Shown: positions 25,687 to 34,591, counted from the stretch's first letter. The stretch is 64,000 nt of DNA from an uncultured Clostridia bacterium (GCA_904419945.1 CAJFTM010000048.1:41631-105630), one strand, 5' to 3'. Numbers and translations: made by a program. The notes: generated from the sequence alone by a model not told the origin.

Positions 25687-26595
25687 TCAACCATTTATAG
25701 CACGATTTAAATCATTTTTCATAGCAAGGCACGCTCTGCGGGCAGCTTCATCAAAACGCAGACCGGCATAATCATCCTTGCGATACGCACACAAAATCCC
25801 ACGTGAAGAATTGACAATACCGCCCCTGCCATTCTTGTCAAAGCACACTTTTAAATCATCTGCCGTGCCTCCCTGCGCACCGTATCCGGGAATCAGGAAA
25901 AAGGTATGCGGCATTTCACGGCGCAAAATTTCAGCCTGTACGGGATGCGTTGCGCCTACCACGGCTCCGACAGCAGAATAACCATAAATTCCAACACTCG
26001 CCCGACCCCATTGCTCTACAAGTGAACCCATGTATTCATAGACTGTTTTGCCGTTTTCCAACTTCTGATCCTGCAATTCCGCCCCGGAAGGGTTAGATGT
26101 CTTGACTAAAACAAAGATACCTTTATCCCGCTTCTCCATCCAGCCAAGAAAAGGCTTGATCCCGTCTGATCCGAGATAAGCGTTGACCGTTAAAAAATCA
26201 GAATCGAACGCACAAAATTTTGCCTCTCCAACGGCAGTCTCCCCCAAAAATGTTTTAGCATAACATTCGGCCGTTGCACCAATGTCATTGCGCTTCGCAT
26301 CCGTAATTACAATCAGCCCTTTCTCTTTTGCATAACGAACCGTTTCAGCAAAAGCCTGCAGCCCATCCAATCCGTACATTTCATAATAAGCGATCTGCAC
26401 CTTAACGCAAGGCACAATATCTGCGATCTGATCCACGATCGCTTTATTGAACGCAACGATAGCTTTTGCCGCACCGCGAAGATCGGAAACACCCGCGCGC
26501 AGTTCATCCGGCAAATAATCAAACGAGGTATCCAGCCCCACGGCAGTCGGATTCTTCATTTGCTCAATTCTTTCTATCAGACGATCGATGACCAT
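25687..26595 (-). CDS. pyrF: Orotidine 5'-phosphate decarboxylase, subfamily 2
   Basis: A protein of 302 residues from ATG 26595, which follows GGAGG by 8 nt; the larger frame upstream overlaps pyrE. NPTAVGLD near residue 15 and the catalytic DAKRNDIGATA near residue 95 identify the longer subfamily 2 enzyme. A C-terminal VNSSRGILCAY forms the phosphate site. It decarboxylates OMP to UMP. The start lies 4 nt beyond the pyrE stop. Between pyrF and pyrK is a dispersed repeat. Confidence 0.95.
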   Translation of the reverse strand: MVIDRLIERIEQMKNPTAVGLDTSFDYLPDELRAGVSDLRGAAKAIVAFNKAIVDQIADIVPCVKVQIAYYEMYGLDGLQAFAETVRYAKEKGLIVITDAKRNDIGATAECYAKTFLGETAVGEAKFCAFDSDFLTVNAYLGSDGIKPFLGWMEKRDKGIFVLVKTSNPSGAELQDQKLENGKTVYEYMGSLVEQWGRASVGIYGYSAVGAVVGATHPVQAEILRREMPHTFFLIPGYGAQGGTADDLKVCFDKNGRGGIVNSSRGILCAYRKDDYAGLRFDEAARRACLAMKNDLNRAING

Positions 26596-26599
26596 GCTT

Positions 26600-27265
26600 T
26601 CAACCTCCATAATTAGCGCCATACTGCTGCAAATAAGCGCGGATTGCGGGCACATGCTCTCTACCCGCAATGATATCCTGTTCAAGGGCCTCGATTATAT
26701 CCTGGATCGTAACAATCGAGCAAACGCGTACACCTTCCTCGTCCCAAGCCTGCTGCACAGCTGACTTTTCACTACCCAACGCCTTTTCCATGCGATCGAC
26801 CGTAATGACCATGCCGGTAATATTTACATCAGCCGCCCCGCGCAACTTCGGCAAGACCTCCTTCAGAGCTTTTCCGCTCGTCATAACATCCTCAATAATT
26901 ACAATCTTCTCCCCATCTTCCGGCTGTTTACCGACAAACATCCCTCCCTCGCCATGATCTTTGACCTCTTTGCGATCAAAGCAAAAGGCGACGTCACGGC
27001 CATACTTTTCGTACATGGCGACAGCCACTGAAATTGCGAGAGGAACCCCCTTATATGCAGGGCCAAACAGAGTCTGTACCTCCAAACCATTTTCCTCGAT
27101 ACATGCCGCATAAAACTCACCCAGACGCTTGATCTGCGCCCCAGTTTTGTATTCGCCCGCATTCAGAAAATAGGGAGCGATTCTCCCGCTCTTCAATTGA
27201 AATGTACCAAACTTTAAAACCCCACACTCCGCTAAAAAGCGGATAAATTGCTGTTTATACGTCAT
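26600..27265 (-). CDS. pyrE: Orotate phosphoribosyltransferase
   Basis: A protein of 221 residues with the N-terminal LKSGRIAPYFLNAG segment, FGPAYKGVPLA near residue 63, the flexible loop DRKEVKDHGEGG near residue 97 and the PRPP-binding motif VIIEDVMTSG near residue 124. It joins orotate and PRPP to give OMP. AAGGAGG precedes ATG 27265. The gene is fifth from the end of the operon, between pyrC and pyrF. Confidence 0.96.
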   Translation of the reverse strand: MTYKQQFIRFLAECGVLKFGTFQLKSGRIAPYFLNAGEYKTGAQIKRLGEFYAACIEENGLEVQTLFGPAYKGVPLAISVAVAMYEKYGRDVAFCFDRKEVKDHGEGGMFVGKQPEDGEKIVIIEDVMTSGKALKEVLPKLRGAADVNITGMVITVDRMEKALGSEKSAVQQAWDEEGVRVCSIVTIQDIIEALEQDIIAGREHVPAIRAYLQQYGANYGG

Positions 27266-27277
27266 TTCAGCCTCCTT

Positions 27278-27300
27278 TTGTCAGACATAATACTTTACAT
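27278..27300 (+). repeat. Dispersed intergenic repeat, copy 6
   Basis: Core ACATAATACT (27285-27294) inside TTGTCAGACATAATACT, 10 bp 3' of the pyrC stop and within the pyr operon. Confidence 0.6.
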
Positions 27301-27309
27301 ATTTAAAAT

Positions 27310-28581
27310 TTATCTTGGAAATTTGACCGTCCCATCTACAATCGTATACTTTACGCGCCCGTATACTTCCATTCCTTCAAACGGAGTATTTTTACCTTTT
27401 GAAGCAAAATCCTTCGGATCGATGACATATTTTTCATTGAGATCCGCAAGCATAATATCCGCCACTTCCCCCTCCTGCAAAGTTCCCCCCTCAAGCCCGA
27501 GGATCCGGGCGGGAGCCCCGCTCATACGCTGAGCCAACTGACTGAGAGTCAAAATTCCTCCACGCACCAAGGCCGTATAAGAAAGTGAAAAGGAAGTTTC
27601 GATTCCGCTGATCCCGAATGCCGCCAAATTATATTCCCCACTCTTTTCATCTCGGTGATGCGGCGCATGATCCGTCACAATACAATCGAGGGTACCGTCA
27701 TGCAAGCCCTCCTTGATCGCCTCCACGTCCTCCGCTTCACGGATCGGTGGATTGACTTTTGTATTTGCGTCATATGTTACAATCACGTCATCCGTCAATG
27801 TAAAATAATGTGGACAAGTCTCCGCCGTCACTTGCACACCGCGCGCTTTTGCATCGCGCAAGAGCTGTACACCGCCCTTTGTCGAGACATGGCAAATATG
27901 CACACGCTTACCCAATGTTTCCGCTAAAATAATCTCCCGCGCCAACATAATTTCTTCTGCCGCCCGAGGGATTCCCTTCAATCCGGCTAAAGTACTGTTC
28001 AATCCCTCATTGACGACGCCGCCATCGACCAGCGATCGATCCTCACAATGGGAAAGACAGAGCAAGCCAAAATCGGACGCATATTCGATTGCCAGACGCA
28101 TCATGCGCGCATCGGAAACCGGCCGCCCGTCATCGCTCACGGCGACAGCCCCAGCTGCCTTCATTTTACCCATCTCAGCGAGATTCTCTCCCTGCTCTCC
28201 TCTCGTAATCGCACCGATCGGACGCACCTTGCAGAGCCCGACTTCTTTAGCGCGCGCCACAATATAGCCAACAATTGCAGCATTATCGCAGACAGGCTGT
28301 GTATTGGGCATACAACATACCTGCGTAAAGCCTCCGCGCACCGCTGCCGCACTCCCGCTGGCGATATCCTCCTTATACTCAAACCCCGGTTCACGCAAAT
28401 GCACGTGCATATCGATCAATCCCGGGAATACATGCAGCCCGCGCGCATCGAGCATGTCCGCCTCCGCATCCACAAGGTCTTGGCCGATTTTCACGATCGT
28501 ATTCCCTTCAATCAAGATATCACATTCGCGCACCCCGTCATCGAAGACGGCTTTGCCTCCCTTGATCAAAAGTTTATGCAT
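27310..28581 (-). CDS. pyrC: Dihydroorotase
   Basis: A protein of 423 residues from ATG 28581, which follows GGAGAG. It is of the class I multifunctional-type amidohydrolase, with DMHVHLREPG near residue 57, metal ligands in CHVSTKGG near 230 and the catalytic Asp in VTDHAPHH near residue 300. It cyclises carbamoyl aspartate to dihydroorotate. The start overlaps the pyrB end by 8 nt. Confidence 0.96.
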   Translation of the reverse strand: MHKLLIKGGKAVFDDGVRECDILIEGNTIVKIGQDLVDAEADMLDARGLHVFPGLIDMHVHLREPGFEYKEDIASGSAAAVRGGFTQVCCMPNTQPVCDNAAIVGYIVARAKEVGLCKVRPIGAITRGEQGENLAEMGKMKAAGAVAVSDDGRPVSDARMMRLAIEYASDFGLLCLSHCEDRSLVDGGVVNEGLNSTLAGLKGIPRAAEEIMLAREIILAETLGKRVHICHVSTKGGVQLLRDAKARGVQVTAETCPHYFTLTDDVIVTYDANTKVNPPIREAEDVEAIKEGLHDGTLDCIVTDHAPHHRDEKSGEYNLAAFGISGIETSFSLSYTALVRGGILTLSQLAQRMSGAPARILGLEGGTLQEGEVADIMLADLNEKYVIDPKDFASKGKNTPFEGMEVYGRVKYTIVDGTVKFPR

Positions 28582-29509
28582 GCTTTTCACTCTCCTGTCT
28601 GTTTTTTACGAGAAGGAACAATAACGCCATGCGAACAGCAACACCATTCAACACCTGTTCCGTGATCTTGCTGTTGGGCGCATCGATGACGTCGGATGTA
28701 AATTCGACGCCTCGATTGACCGGCCCCGGATGCATAACAATGCAATCCGGATCCGCAAGGCGAAGATGCTCATCATTTACACCATAATATTGATTATATT
28801 CCGAAAGGGAAGGGAACAATCCGCCATGCATACGCTCCAATTGAATGCGCAGCCCCATGACGACATTCGCTCCCGCCAAAGCTTCCTCCCGAGATGAGGC
28901 GATCTTCGCCCCGAGCCGCTCGATCCCCTGCGGCATCAATGTTGCCGGAGCATACATCGAAACCTCCGCCCCTAATTTTGTTAATCCAAACAAATTGCTC
29001 TTGGCCACGCGAGAATGTTTAATATCACCCAAAATCGCTACTTTCAACCCCTTAAATTCTCCAAACTTTTCGCGCATTGTATAAAAATCAAGCAGTGCCT
29101 GCGTCGGATGCTCGTTCATACCATCTCCGCCATTGACGACGGATGCCCGAACATGCCTTGCCAATATGTGCGGCGCACCTCCCATCGGATGACGCATGAC
29201 AATGACATCATTCTTCATCGCATCCAGCGTATAGCCTGTATCGATCAGCGTCTCTCCTTTTTGTACAGAACTGGATGATGCAGAGATGTTGACCGTACTG
29301 GCCCCGAGATATTTAGCGGCAAGCTCAAAAGAACAGCGCGTCCGCGTACTGTTTTCATAAAAGAGAGTGGTAACAGTACGCCCCTGCAAATGCGGCAATT
29401 TTTTCAAATTCTGCGTCAGCAGTTTTTTCATTCCGACCGCCGTGTCAAGAATCGAAACGATATCCTCGGCAGAGGTATGATATAGCCCGAGCAAATCTTT
29501 TCCCAACAT
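28574..29509 (-). CDS. pyrB: Aspartate carbamoyltransferase catalytic subunit
   Basis: A protein of 311 residues from ATG 29509; a TTG six codons upstream lies within the GGAGG ribosome binding site. Carbamoyl-phosphate motifs are ENSTRTRCSFE near residue 50, MRHPMGG near residue 102, HPTQALLD near 131 and HPGPVNRGVE near residue 260. No pyrI regulatory subunit gene is present, as usual in Firmicutes. It is 7-25 bp from pyrR. Confidence 0.96.
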   Translation of the reverse strand: MLGKDLLGLYHTSAEDIVSILDTAVGMKKLLTQNLKKLPHLQGRTVTTLFYENSTRTRCSFELAAKYLGASTVNISASSSSVQKGETLIDTGYTLDAMKNDVIVMRHPMGGAPHILARHVRASVVNGGDGMNEHPTQALLDFYTMREKFGEFKGLKVAILGDIKHSRVAKSNLFGLTKLGAEVSMYAPATLMPQGIERLGAKIASSREEALAGANVVMGLRIQLERMHGGLFPSLSEYNQYYGVNDEHLRLADPDCIVMHPGPVNRGVEFTSDVIDAPNSKITEQVLNGVAVRMALLFLLVKNRQESEKHA

Positions 29510-29533
29510 AGAAAATGTTTCCTCCAAAACGTT

Positions 29534-30079
29534 TCAGCCTATTTTATTTTCGGAACGAATACCGAGCGAATCCTTTCCTTCGATTTCGCGCAAATTTAAA
29601 TCCAACCATTCGCGCCGTGCCGTCGGGATATTTTTCCCTACAAAATCAGGACTTACGGGCAACTCGTGCCCTCCACGATCACAGATTACGAGCAATTCAA
29701 TACAAGCAGGTCTACCAAGATCAAAAATCGCCTCGATCGCGGCACGAACGCTGCGCCCCGTATGCAGAACATCGTCACAGAGCACGACGCGCTTGCCGTC
29801 CACAGAAAAGCCCAACTCATTTACACTCGCATCGGGGACAAAAAAACCGCTCACCAGATCATCTCGATACATCCCGATATCGATCCCGGCACAGGGAAGT
29901 TCTACGCCATATAATTTTTTGACAAGAGCAACGATCCTGTGCGCGACAAATTCGCCGCGCCTGCGGATCCCGATTACACATAACTTTTCTGTCCCCTTAT
30001 TGTGCTCCACCAATTCATGCGCAAGGCGCGTCAACATTCGCGCGATCGCCGCTTCGTCCATTAATATTCGCTCAGACAT
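29534..30079 (-). CDS. pyrR: PyrR bifunctional regulator / uracil phosphoribosyltransferase
   Basis: A protein of 181 residues with the PRPP motif VVLCDDVLHTGRS near residue 102 and IGIRRRGEFVAHRI near residue 36. PyrR senses UMP/PRPP and, in relatives, binds pyr leader RNA to favour termination. As the first gene of the operon, with a terminator-bearing leader directly upstream, it probably controls itself and pyrBCEFKD. GGAGG lies about 10 nt before the ATG. No carAB genes are in the window. Confidence 0.95.
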   Translation of the reverse strand: MSERILMDEAAIARMLTRLAHELVEHNKGTEKLCVIGIRRRGEFVAHRIVALVKKLYGVELPCAGIDIGMYRDDLVSGFFVPDASVNELGFSVDGKRVVLCDDVLHTGRSVRAAIEAIFDLGRPACIELLVICDRGGHELPVSPDFVGKNIPTARREWLDLNLREIEGKDSLGIRSENKIG

Positions 30080-30265
30080 ACCGTTCTTTCCTCCGGCATA
30101 AAAAAACCCGCACTTGCGTACGGGAAAAAATTGGTTCGCGAAACTAACCGCAGACTAATCGCCTGTGTGTCTGTCTTTCGTTACCGACTTTTCGGCATCT
30201 CCGTACCGCAACGTTAAAGTCGTTTCTGTTTTCTTTATTGTACCACAGCAAACGCCTGTTGTAAA
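30080..30265 (-). promoter_or_regulatory. pyr operon promoter, leader and attenuator
   Basis: On the minus strand TTTACA (30260-30265), 17 nt, TACAAT (30237-30242). The leader of about 150 nt ends in an intrinsic terminator, CCCGTAC/GTGCGGG with loop GCAA and T run (30100-30124), just before the pyrR ribosome binding site. The early leader segment GCGGTACGG (about 30200-30208) can pair with CCGTACGC of the terminator's 5' arm, giving an antiterminator. I cannot find the classical PyrR-binding consensus, so PyrR control is probable but not shown. Confidence 0.75.
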
Positions 30266-30292
30266 GCGTACGGAGAACTTTTTTTAAATCTA

Positions 30293-30994
30293 TCAATAAT
30301 CGATGTGAGCCAACTGAAATCCCAGCAAATCACAGGAAGTCAAATAATACCGGATTCCTGCACGCTCACAGACAAGCGGATATGCCCCCGCGTTTTGATG
30401 CAGATGCCCATAAACGACACAATCGACAGAATTCTCTTCAAATAATTGTGTAAAGAGAGAATCTTCCCGCCTCATATTAAACGGAGGAAAATGAGACATG
30501 CACAACAGCTTGTCCCCTGCCTGCCGAACTTTTTTAACGCAGGCAAAAGCGAGCCGAAAACGCTCAGCTTCGCGCCGATAGATCTTTTCATCCGTATCTG
30601 CAAAATCCACACTGCCTGGGCAAGTCCACCCGCGCGAACCGCAAATAACAAGCCCGTCCAACCGCACACAGTCATTCTGCAAGAAAATATATTTCTCATC
30701 CGGCGCGCTATTCCGCAGAGCCGTGATCCCGGACCACCAATAATCATGATTGCCTCGGATAAATACCTTGCGGCCCGGCAACTCACTGAGTGCCGCAAGA
30801 TCCGGCAGAGCTTCTTCAAGGGTCATGGCCCAACTGATATCTCCGGCGATCAATACGATATCATCTTCGCTGACGCGCCTTTCCCAATCTCTACGAATCT
30901 TATCTAAATGCCCGCTCCAATTGCCTCCGAAAATATCCATCGGCTTATTTTTGCCACCCGGCAAATGCAGGTCGCTTACCGCAAATACATTCAT
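30293..30994 (-). CDS. Calcineurin-like metallophosphoesterase
   Basis: A protein of 233 residues with the ordered metal motifs SDLHL, GDISW, GNHDYWW, SHFPPFN and GHLH. It resembles a family of clostridial phosphoesterases with GDISWAM, whose substrate is not known to me. It is cytoplasmic and has no signal peptide. The stop is 28 bp before the pyr promoter. The zinc-ribbon miniprotein gene is 39 bp upstream on the same strand. Confidence 0.88.
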   Translation of the reverse strand: MNVFAVSDLHLPGGKNKPMDIFGGNWSGHLDKIRRDWERRVSEDDIVLIAGDISWAMTLEEALPDLAALSELPGRKVFIRGNHDYWWSGITALRNSAPDEKYIFLQNDCVRLDGLVICGSRGWTCPGSVDFADTDEKIYRREAERFRLAFACVKKVRQAGDKLLCMSHFPPFNMRREDSLFTQLFEENSVDCVVYGHLHQNAGAYPLVCERAGIRYYLTSCDLLGFQLAHIDY

Positions 30995-31033
30995 GTCCTG
31001 TTCCTTTAAAACATTTTCTGAACTATGATTGTA

Positions 31034-31225
31034 TCATAAATCTCCCGCATTGGAAAGCGTTTGCTCTTCTGTATGCGTATTTTTTATCATCATTTTTCGC
31101 TTCACATAATTTTCCGCTTCACAAAGCTGCAAGCTTTCTTGGCAGCGCTCACACAGTCCGGTCCGATCCGATCTCCCTCCGCACACAATACAACTTACTT
31201 CTTCCCCTTTTTCTTCCTTCGGCAT
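31034..31225 (-). CDS. Zinc-ribbon miniprotein
   Basis: A protein of 63 residues from ATG 31225, preceded by GAGGGGG. Two Cys pairs (CIVCGG and CERC, 11 residues apart) form a likely zinc ribbon; the rest is hydrophilic and Lys/Glu-rich. It has no recognisable family name. It sits between the phosphoesterase gene and the terminator of the coat-like gene, so it may be transcribed with the phosphoesterase. Coding status is moderately secure because of the good ribosome binding site and Cys spacing. Confidence 0.55.
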   Translation of the reverse strand: MPKEEKGEEVSCIVCGGRSDRTGLCERCQESLQLCEAENYVKRKMMIKNTHTEEQTLSNAGDL

Positions 31226-31239
31226 TTTTATCCCCCTCA

Positions 31240-31279
31240 AAAAAATAAAAAGCCGATACGCACGGCGGCATATCGGCTT
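31240..31279 (-). terminator. Terminator of the coat-like gene
   Basis: Perfect 9-bp stem AAGCCGATA/TATCGGCTT followed on the minus strand by TTTATTTTTTT, 20 bp after the stop. Confidence 0.88.
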
Positions 31280-31297
31280 TCCCTTGACGCTGAATTC

Positions 31298-31969
31298 TTA
31301 TTTGTTGCAGCCATTCCCGCCGCAGCCTGTATTTCCCTGCGGATACAGAGGCAATTCGAAAAATCCCGCACACACTTCTTGCGTATATTCCTGCGCGGGC
31401 GGAATGACGCAATATCCGTAAGAGGGCACGAGCAGATCGACGTTGATAACGATCTTCAAAATGACCGTAAAACAGAGATCGACCGTAAATGTGTTATCTT
31501 GTGTATTGAATGTCCCTTCAGGGGCGACAGCACTCACGACGCACTGCACCTCATACGGCATAATGGAAGGCTGAGGGACAAACAAAATCACATCTTCATT
31601 AATCGAAACTGTTGCACAGGCCTTACCCTCCACGCCGTTCGCATCCGTGTAAATGACCTCGACAGGAATATCGACCGATGCCTGTACGCGCGCGCAATTG
31701 GCGCGATCCGGCAAGCGATCGACCTGAAACGCTGTCACGACTCCTGTTGATGTCGTACTGCGCGCGCTGATAAAAGTTAGCGGATATGTAGGATTTGCCG
31801 GAACCGGGTCGACAATATTTAGTACCACACCGCTGCGCTGTCCCTGGCGGATACACGCATCGAATACCCTTTGCGCTTGCAAACAAACTTTTTCATTCAG
31901 CCCGTTGAGCGGATTTCCGCAGATGGGCCCAGGACACTTATCTGTCTGGAAATTCGAATAAAAGGACAT
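31298..31969 (-). CDS. Conserved clostridial protein of unknown function, possibly spore-coat related
   Basis: A protein of 223 residues with GGAGG before the ATG. It begins with CPGPICGNPLNGL and EKVCLQAQRVFDACIRQ, and ends in a Cys/Gly-rich tail GCGGNGCNK. The middle is beta-rich, with two similar strands of the type VQASVDIPVEV and VDLCFTVILKIVINVDLLVPSYGYC. No signal peptide or membrane helix is clear. I recognise the general pattern from uncharacterised sporulating-clostridia proteins but not a named domain. The neighbouring LysM gene has a sigma-E-like promoter, which together with the Cys-rich tail suggests a spore-envelope role; this is inference. Confidence 0.75.
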   Translation of the reverse strand: MSFYSNFQTDKCPGPICGNPLNGLNEKVCLQAQRVFDACIRQGQRSGVVLNIVDPVPANPTYPLTFISARSTTSTGVVTAFQVDRLPDRANCARVQASVDIPVEVIYTDANGVEGKACATVSINEDVILFVPQPSIMPYEVQCVVSAVAPEGTFNTQDNTFTVDLCFTVILKIVINVDLLVPSYGYCVIPPAQEYTQEVCAGFFELPLYPQGNTGCGGNGCNK

Positions 31970-32064
31970 ACTTGACCTCCGGATGGTAAAATTGCGGATA
32001 AACGTAAACGGATGAATCCGTGCGCTCTCCTTGTTTCAATATATGATTTCAGCAGCCGCCTTTG

Positions 32065-32391
32065 CTACAAAGCGTACACATCCTCCGTACAAATACTGAC
32101 GCGCTGCGTCGGATACAACAGCTCGCCATTCCTGCGTACAAATTCTTCACGATTCAAATTAAAACGAATACAGATGCTCTCCACAGTATCGCCCGGGCAA
32201 ACAGCATAGACCTTTTCGCGTTGCGGCAAATAAATCATTGTGCCTGGCGGAGGAAATGCCTTAAGATGATTGACTGCTATGAGGGAAGCATACGAAACGC
32301 CATGGGCCGCACAAACGGACGGAAAGGAATCACCATTACATATAACGTACCATCCAAACGGGCCAGATCTGCATCCTTGTAATGACAACAT
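32065..32391 (-). CDS. Tandem LysM domain protein, probable sporulation protein
   Basis: A protein of 108 residues from ATG 32391, 8 nt after AAGGAGGGTG. Two LysM repeats are visible, YVICNGDSFPSVCAAHGVSY (about residues 15-60) and YAVCPGDTVESICIRFNLN (about 63-105). LysM domains bind peptidoglycan or chitin-like glycans. There is no signal peptide, which fits a protein made in the mother cell and placed on the spore surface, like SafA-type proteins. The upstream promoter matches sigma-E. The coat-like gene is 95 bp downstream on the same strand. Confidence 0.82.
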   Translation of the reverse strand: MLSLQGCRSGPFGWYVICNGDSFPSVCAAHGVSYASLIAVNHLKAFPPPGTMIYLPQREKVYAVCPGDTVESICIRFNLNREEFVRRNGELLYPTQRVSICTEDVYAL

Positions 32392-32412
32392 TTCAGCACC
32401 CTCCTTTTTATC

Positions 32413-32440
32413 ATTGTATGCGAAAGTATGCAACATATGC
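32413..32440 (-). promoter_or_regulatory. Sigma-E-like promoter of the LysM gene
   Basis: On the minus strand the -10 is CATACAAT (32413-32420), an exact match to the sigma-E consensus, with GCATATG (32434-32440) 13 nt upstream as a -35. It is 21 bp before the start codon. Mother-cell sporulation expression is inferred. Confidence 0.6.
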
Positions 32441-32526
32441 TTCGGTAAACAATTCATATCTATACCGCAACAATGATATAAATAATTAGAGTCAATGAGC
32501 GAACATAGCCGCCATGCGAGGGTACT

Positions 32527-34026
32527 TTGAGTAAGAGCAATTTATATCAGACAGCCGCCTACGTAACGGCATTTTCAGTCGCTGAAAAATTTTTCGGCTT
32601 CCTCTATCGAATCATTCTGTCCCGCACCTTAGGAGCGGAAGGTATGGGCATCTATCAAGTTGCCCTATCGGTCTTTGCTGTGCTTGCGACAGCAGCGGCC
32701 TCCGGGATCCCCTTGACCGTTTCGCGGCTGATCACCAAATATCGAGCTCAAAAAAATGACCGTGCACAACACTCTGTCGTGACGGCGGCACTCATTGCCG
32801 CGCTCTGTTTTTCCGTTCCAGTTTTTTGCATCTTGTTTTTTGGTCATAATGCATTCGATTTCCTCTTTTCCGATCCTCGATGCATGACCGTCCTCTTGAT
32901 CCTCCTGCCAAGCCTTACCTTTAATTCCGTCTACTCCGTGCTGCGCGGCGAACTATGGGGAAACAAACGATTTGTGCCGTACTGCGTCATCGACCTGATC
33001 GAAGAACTGTGTATGATCGGAGCCGGTGTATTACTCGTGACCCATATGACCGACCTCTTCGACGGCGCCAAGCGCGTCGCTTTGGCCGTTGTATTTTCCT
33101 ATCTCGTTTCTTTTACCCTCTCTACCGCTTATTTCTTTATCAAAGGCGGCAAGCTGCGGGATCCTCGCGATCAATTCCGCCCTCTCCTATCTTCTGCCCT
33201 GCCCATTACCGGGATGCGGACATCCAATTCACTCATTAATTCCGCAATCTCCCTGCTTCTGCCCGCACGGCTGATCGCGGCTGGATTCACATCGGAACAA
33301 GCCATGAGCGAGATCGGCATCGCGATGGGAATGAGTATGCCCATTTTATCCATCCCTTCCACACTGATCGGTTCACTTGCGTTGGTCATGGTTCCCGAAC
33401 TTGCCGAAAATTTCTTTCGCGGAGATCATCAAAAGTTACGTGAAAATATTGAAAAGGCACTGAAAGTTGCCTCACTCATCGCCTGCCTCTTAATCCCACC
33501 CTTATTTGCCTTAGGGGAAGATATCGGCATTCTTCTTTTTTCCAGCGAACACGGGGGAGAGATCATTCGCAACTGCTGCTTCATGCTTTTTCCCATGAGC
33601 CTCGGCATGATCTCCAACAGTATCCTCAATTCCCTCGGCTATGAAAAGCAAACGTGCGCCTATTTCTTTATCGGGGCGGCTGCGACACTGCTATGCGTAT
33701 GGTTCCTACCACAGATAGTCGGCATTTATGCGCTGATGATCGGTATGACAGCCAGCCAAATCATTACAACATTGCTTGATTTACGCCTGATCGCAAAAAA
33801 GAGCAAAGAAAAAGTGCGCTTCTGCAAGCACACTCTTCTGTCTGCTATCAGTATCCCTCCTGCAATCCTTTTCGGTTGTCTGTTACGCAACGTTCTCACC
33901 GCAATATTGCCGTCACTCGCCGCAATCATTCTATGCGGCGTGATCCTGCTCATCGCACAGGGTCTATTGCTCGCCGTCATCGGGCTGGCTCAGCCGCGTT
34001 GGATCCGCGTATCGATCCGTCGCTGA
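32527..34026 (+). CDS. SpoVB-like polysaccharide flippase (MOP superfamily)
   Basis: A membrane protein of 499 residues with about 14 hydrophobic segments. The N-terminal segment TAFSVAEKFFGFLYRIILSR and the GAEGMGIYQVALSVF motif near residue 37 are typical of the SpoVB/stage V and lipid II flippase group. It likely moves a lipid-linked glycan across the membrane, either for spore cortex or cell wall. The start is TTG 32527 with GAGGG 4-5 nt before it. The stop codon abuts the folT stop without any gap. SpoVB paralogues are common in Clostridia, so I leave the symbol blank. Confidence 0.88.
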   Translation: MSKSNLYQTAAYVTAFSVAEKFFGFLYRIILSRTLGAEGMGIYQVALSVFAVLATAAASGIPLTVSRLITKYRAQKNDRAQHSVVTAALIAALCFSVPVFCILFFGHNAFDFLFSDPRCMTVLLILLPSLTFNSVYSVLRGELWGNKRFVPYCVIDLIEELCMIGAGVLLVTHMTDLFDGAKRVALAVVFSYLVSFTLSTAYFFIKGGKLRDPRDQFRPLLSSALPITGMRTSNSLINSAISLLLPARLIAAGFTSEQAMSEIGIAMGMSMPILSIPSTLIGSLALVMVPELAENFFRGDHQKLRENIEKALKVASLIACLLIPPLFALGEDIGILLFSSEHGGEIIRNCCFMLFPMSLGMISNSILNSLGYEKQTCAYFFIGAAATLLCVWFLPQIVGIYALMIGMTASQIITTLLDLRLIAKKSKEKVRFCKHTLLSAISIPPAILFGCLLRNVLTAILPSLAAIILCGVILLIAQGLLLAVIGLAQPRWIRVSIRR

Positions 34027-34590
34027 TCAAAGTTTTTGTTTGAATTTTGCACAAAACGGCAACGCAATCAAGCATACGGCAACGTTCACCGCATAAACGA
34101 CCGATTGTATAGACAACCGACCCGCCAAATAAACCCAAAAAGTCTTTTGCGCGACACCGCCCCAAAGAAAAATATAAGCATACGAATATTGGACCAATGT
34201 ATTTAAAAAGCAAGTAATAACAATAAATCCAACCACAAAAGCCAAAATCGCTTTTCCGAACAGCCATCCCTTATCTTCTCGGCGAATACAATTCATGATC
34301 CAGCCCACGAGAAAACCAAACATCCCCAACGTCAAGCCATACAGCCAATACACGTCGACCGGGCTGATCAAAAAACCGATTGCATCCCCGATCAAACCAA
34401 CCAAAAATGCAGGGACAGGGCCCAATATATAACCGGCAAAAAAACAAACGGTATACGTAAAGGTGATTTTATTAGACGTCGATAATTCGATCCCGAGCAC
34501 AGAATTTGCCGCCACACTGAGAGCAATAAAAATCGCCAAATAGGCAACTTGCTTGCTTACCGAAAAAGAACGAAATACTTTTGAAAACAT
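34027..34590 (-). CDS. folT: Folate ECF transporter substrate-binding membrane subunit
   Basis: A membrane protein of 187 residues with six hydrophobic segments. It begins MFSKVFRSFSVSKQVAYLAIF and contains FAGYILGPVPAFLVGLIGDAIG near residue 55, which resembles FolT-type S components. The tetrahydrofolate riboswitch upstream strongly supports folate as substrate. It needs the shared EcfA/A'/T module, which is not in the window. The gene is convergent with the flippase gene with zero spacing. Confidence 0.9.
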   Translation of the reverse strand: MFSKVFRSFSVSKQVAYLAIFIALSVAANSVLGIELSTSNKITFTYTVCFFAGYILGPVPAFLVGLIGDAIGFLISPVDVYWLYGLTLGMFGFLVGWIMNCIRREDKGWLFGKAILAFVVGFIVITCFLNTLVQYSYAYIFLWGGVAQKTFWVYLAGRLSIQSVVYAVNVAVCLIALPFCAKFKQKL

Positions 34591-34591
34591 A

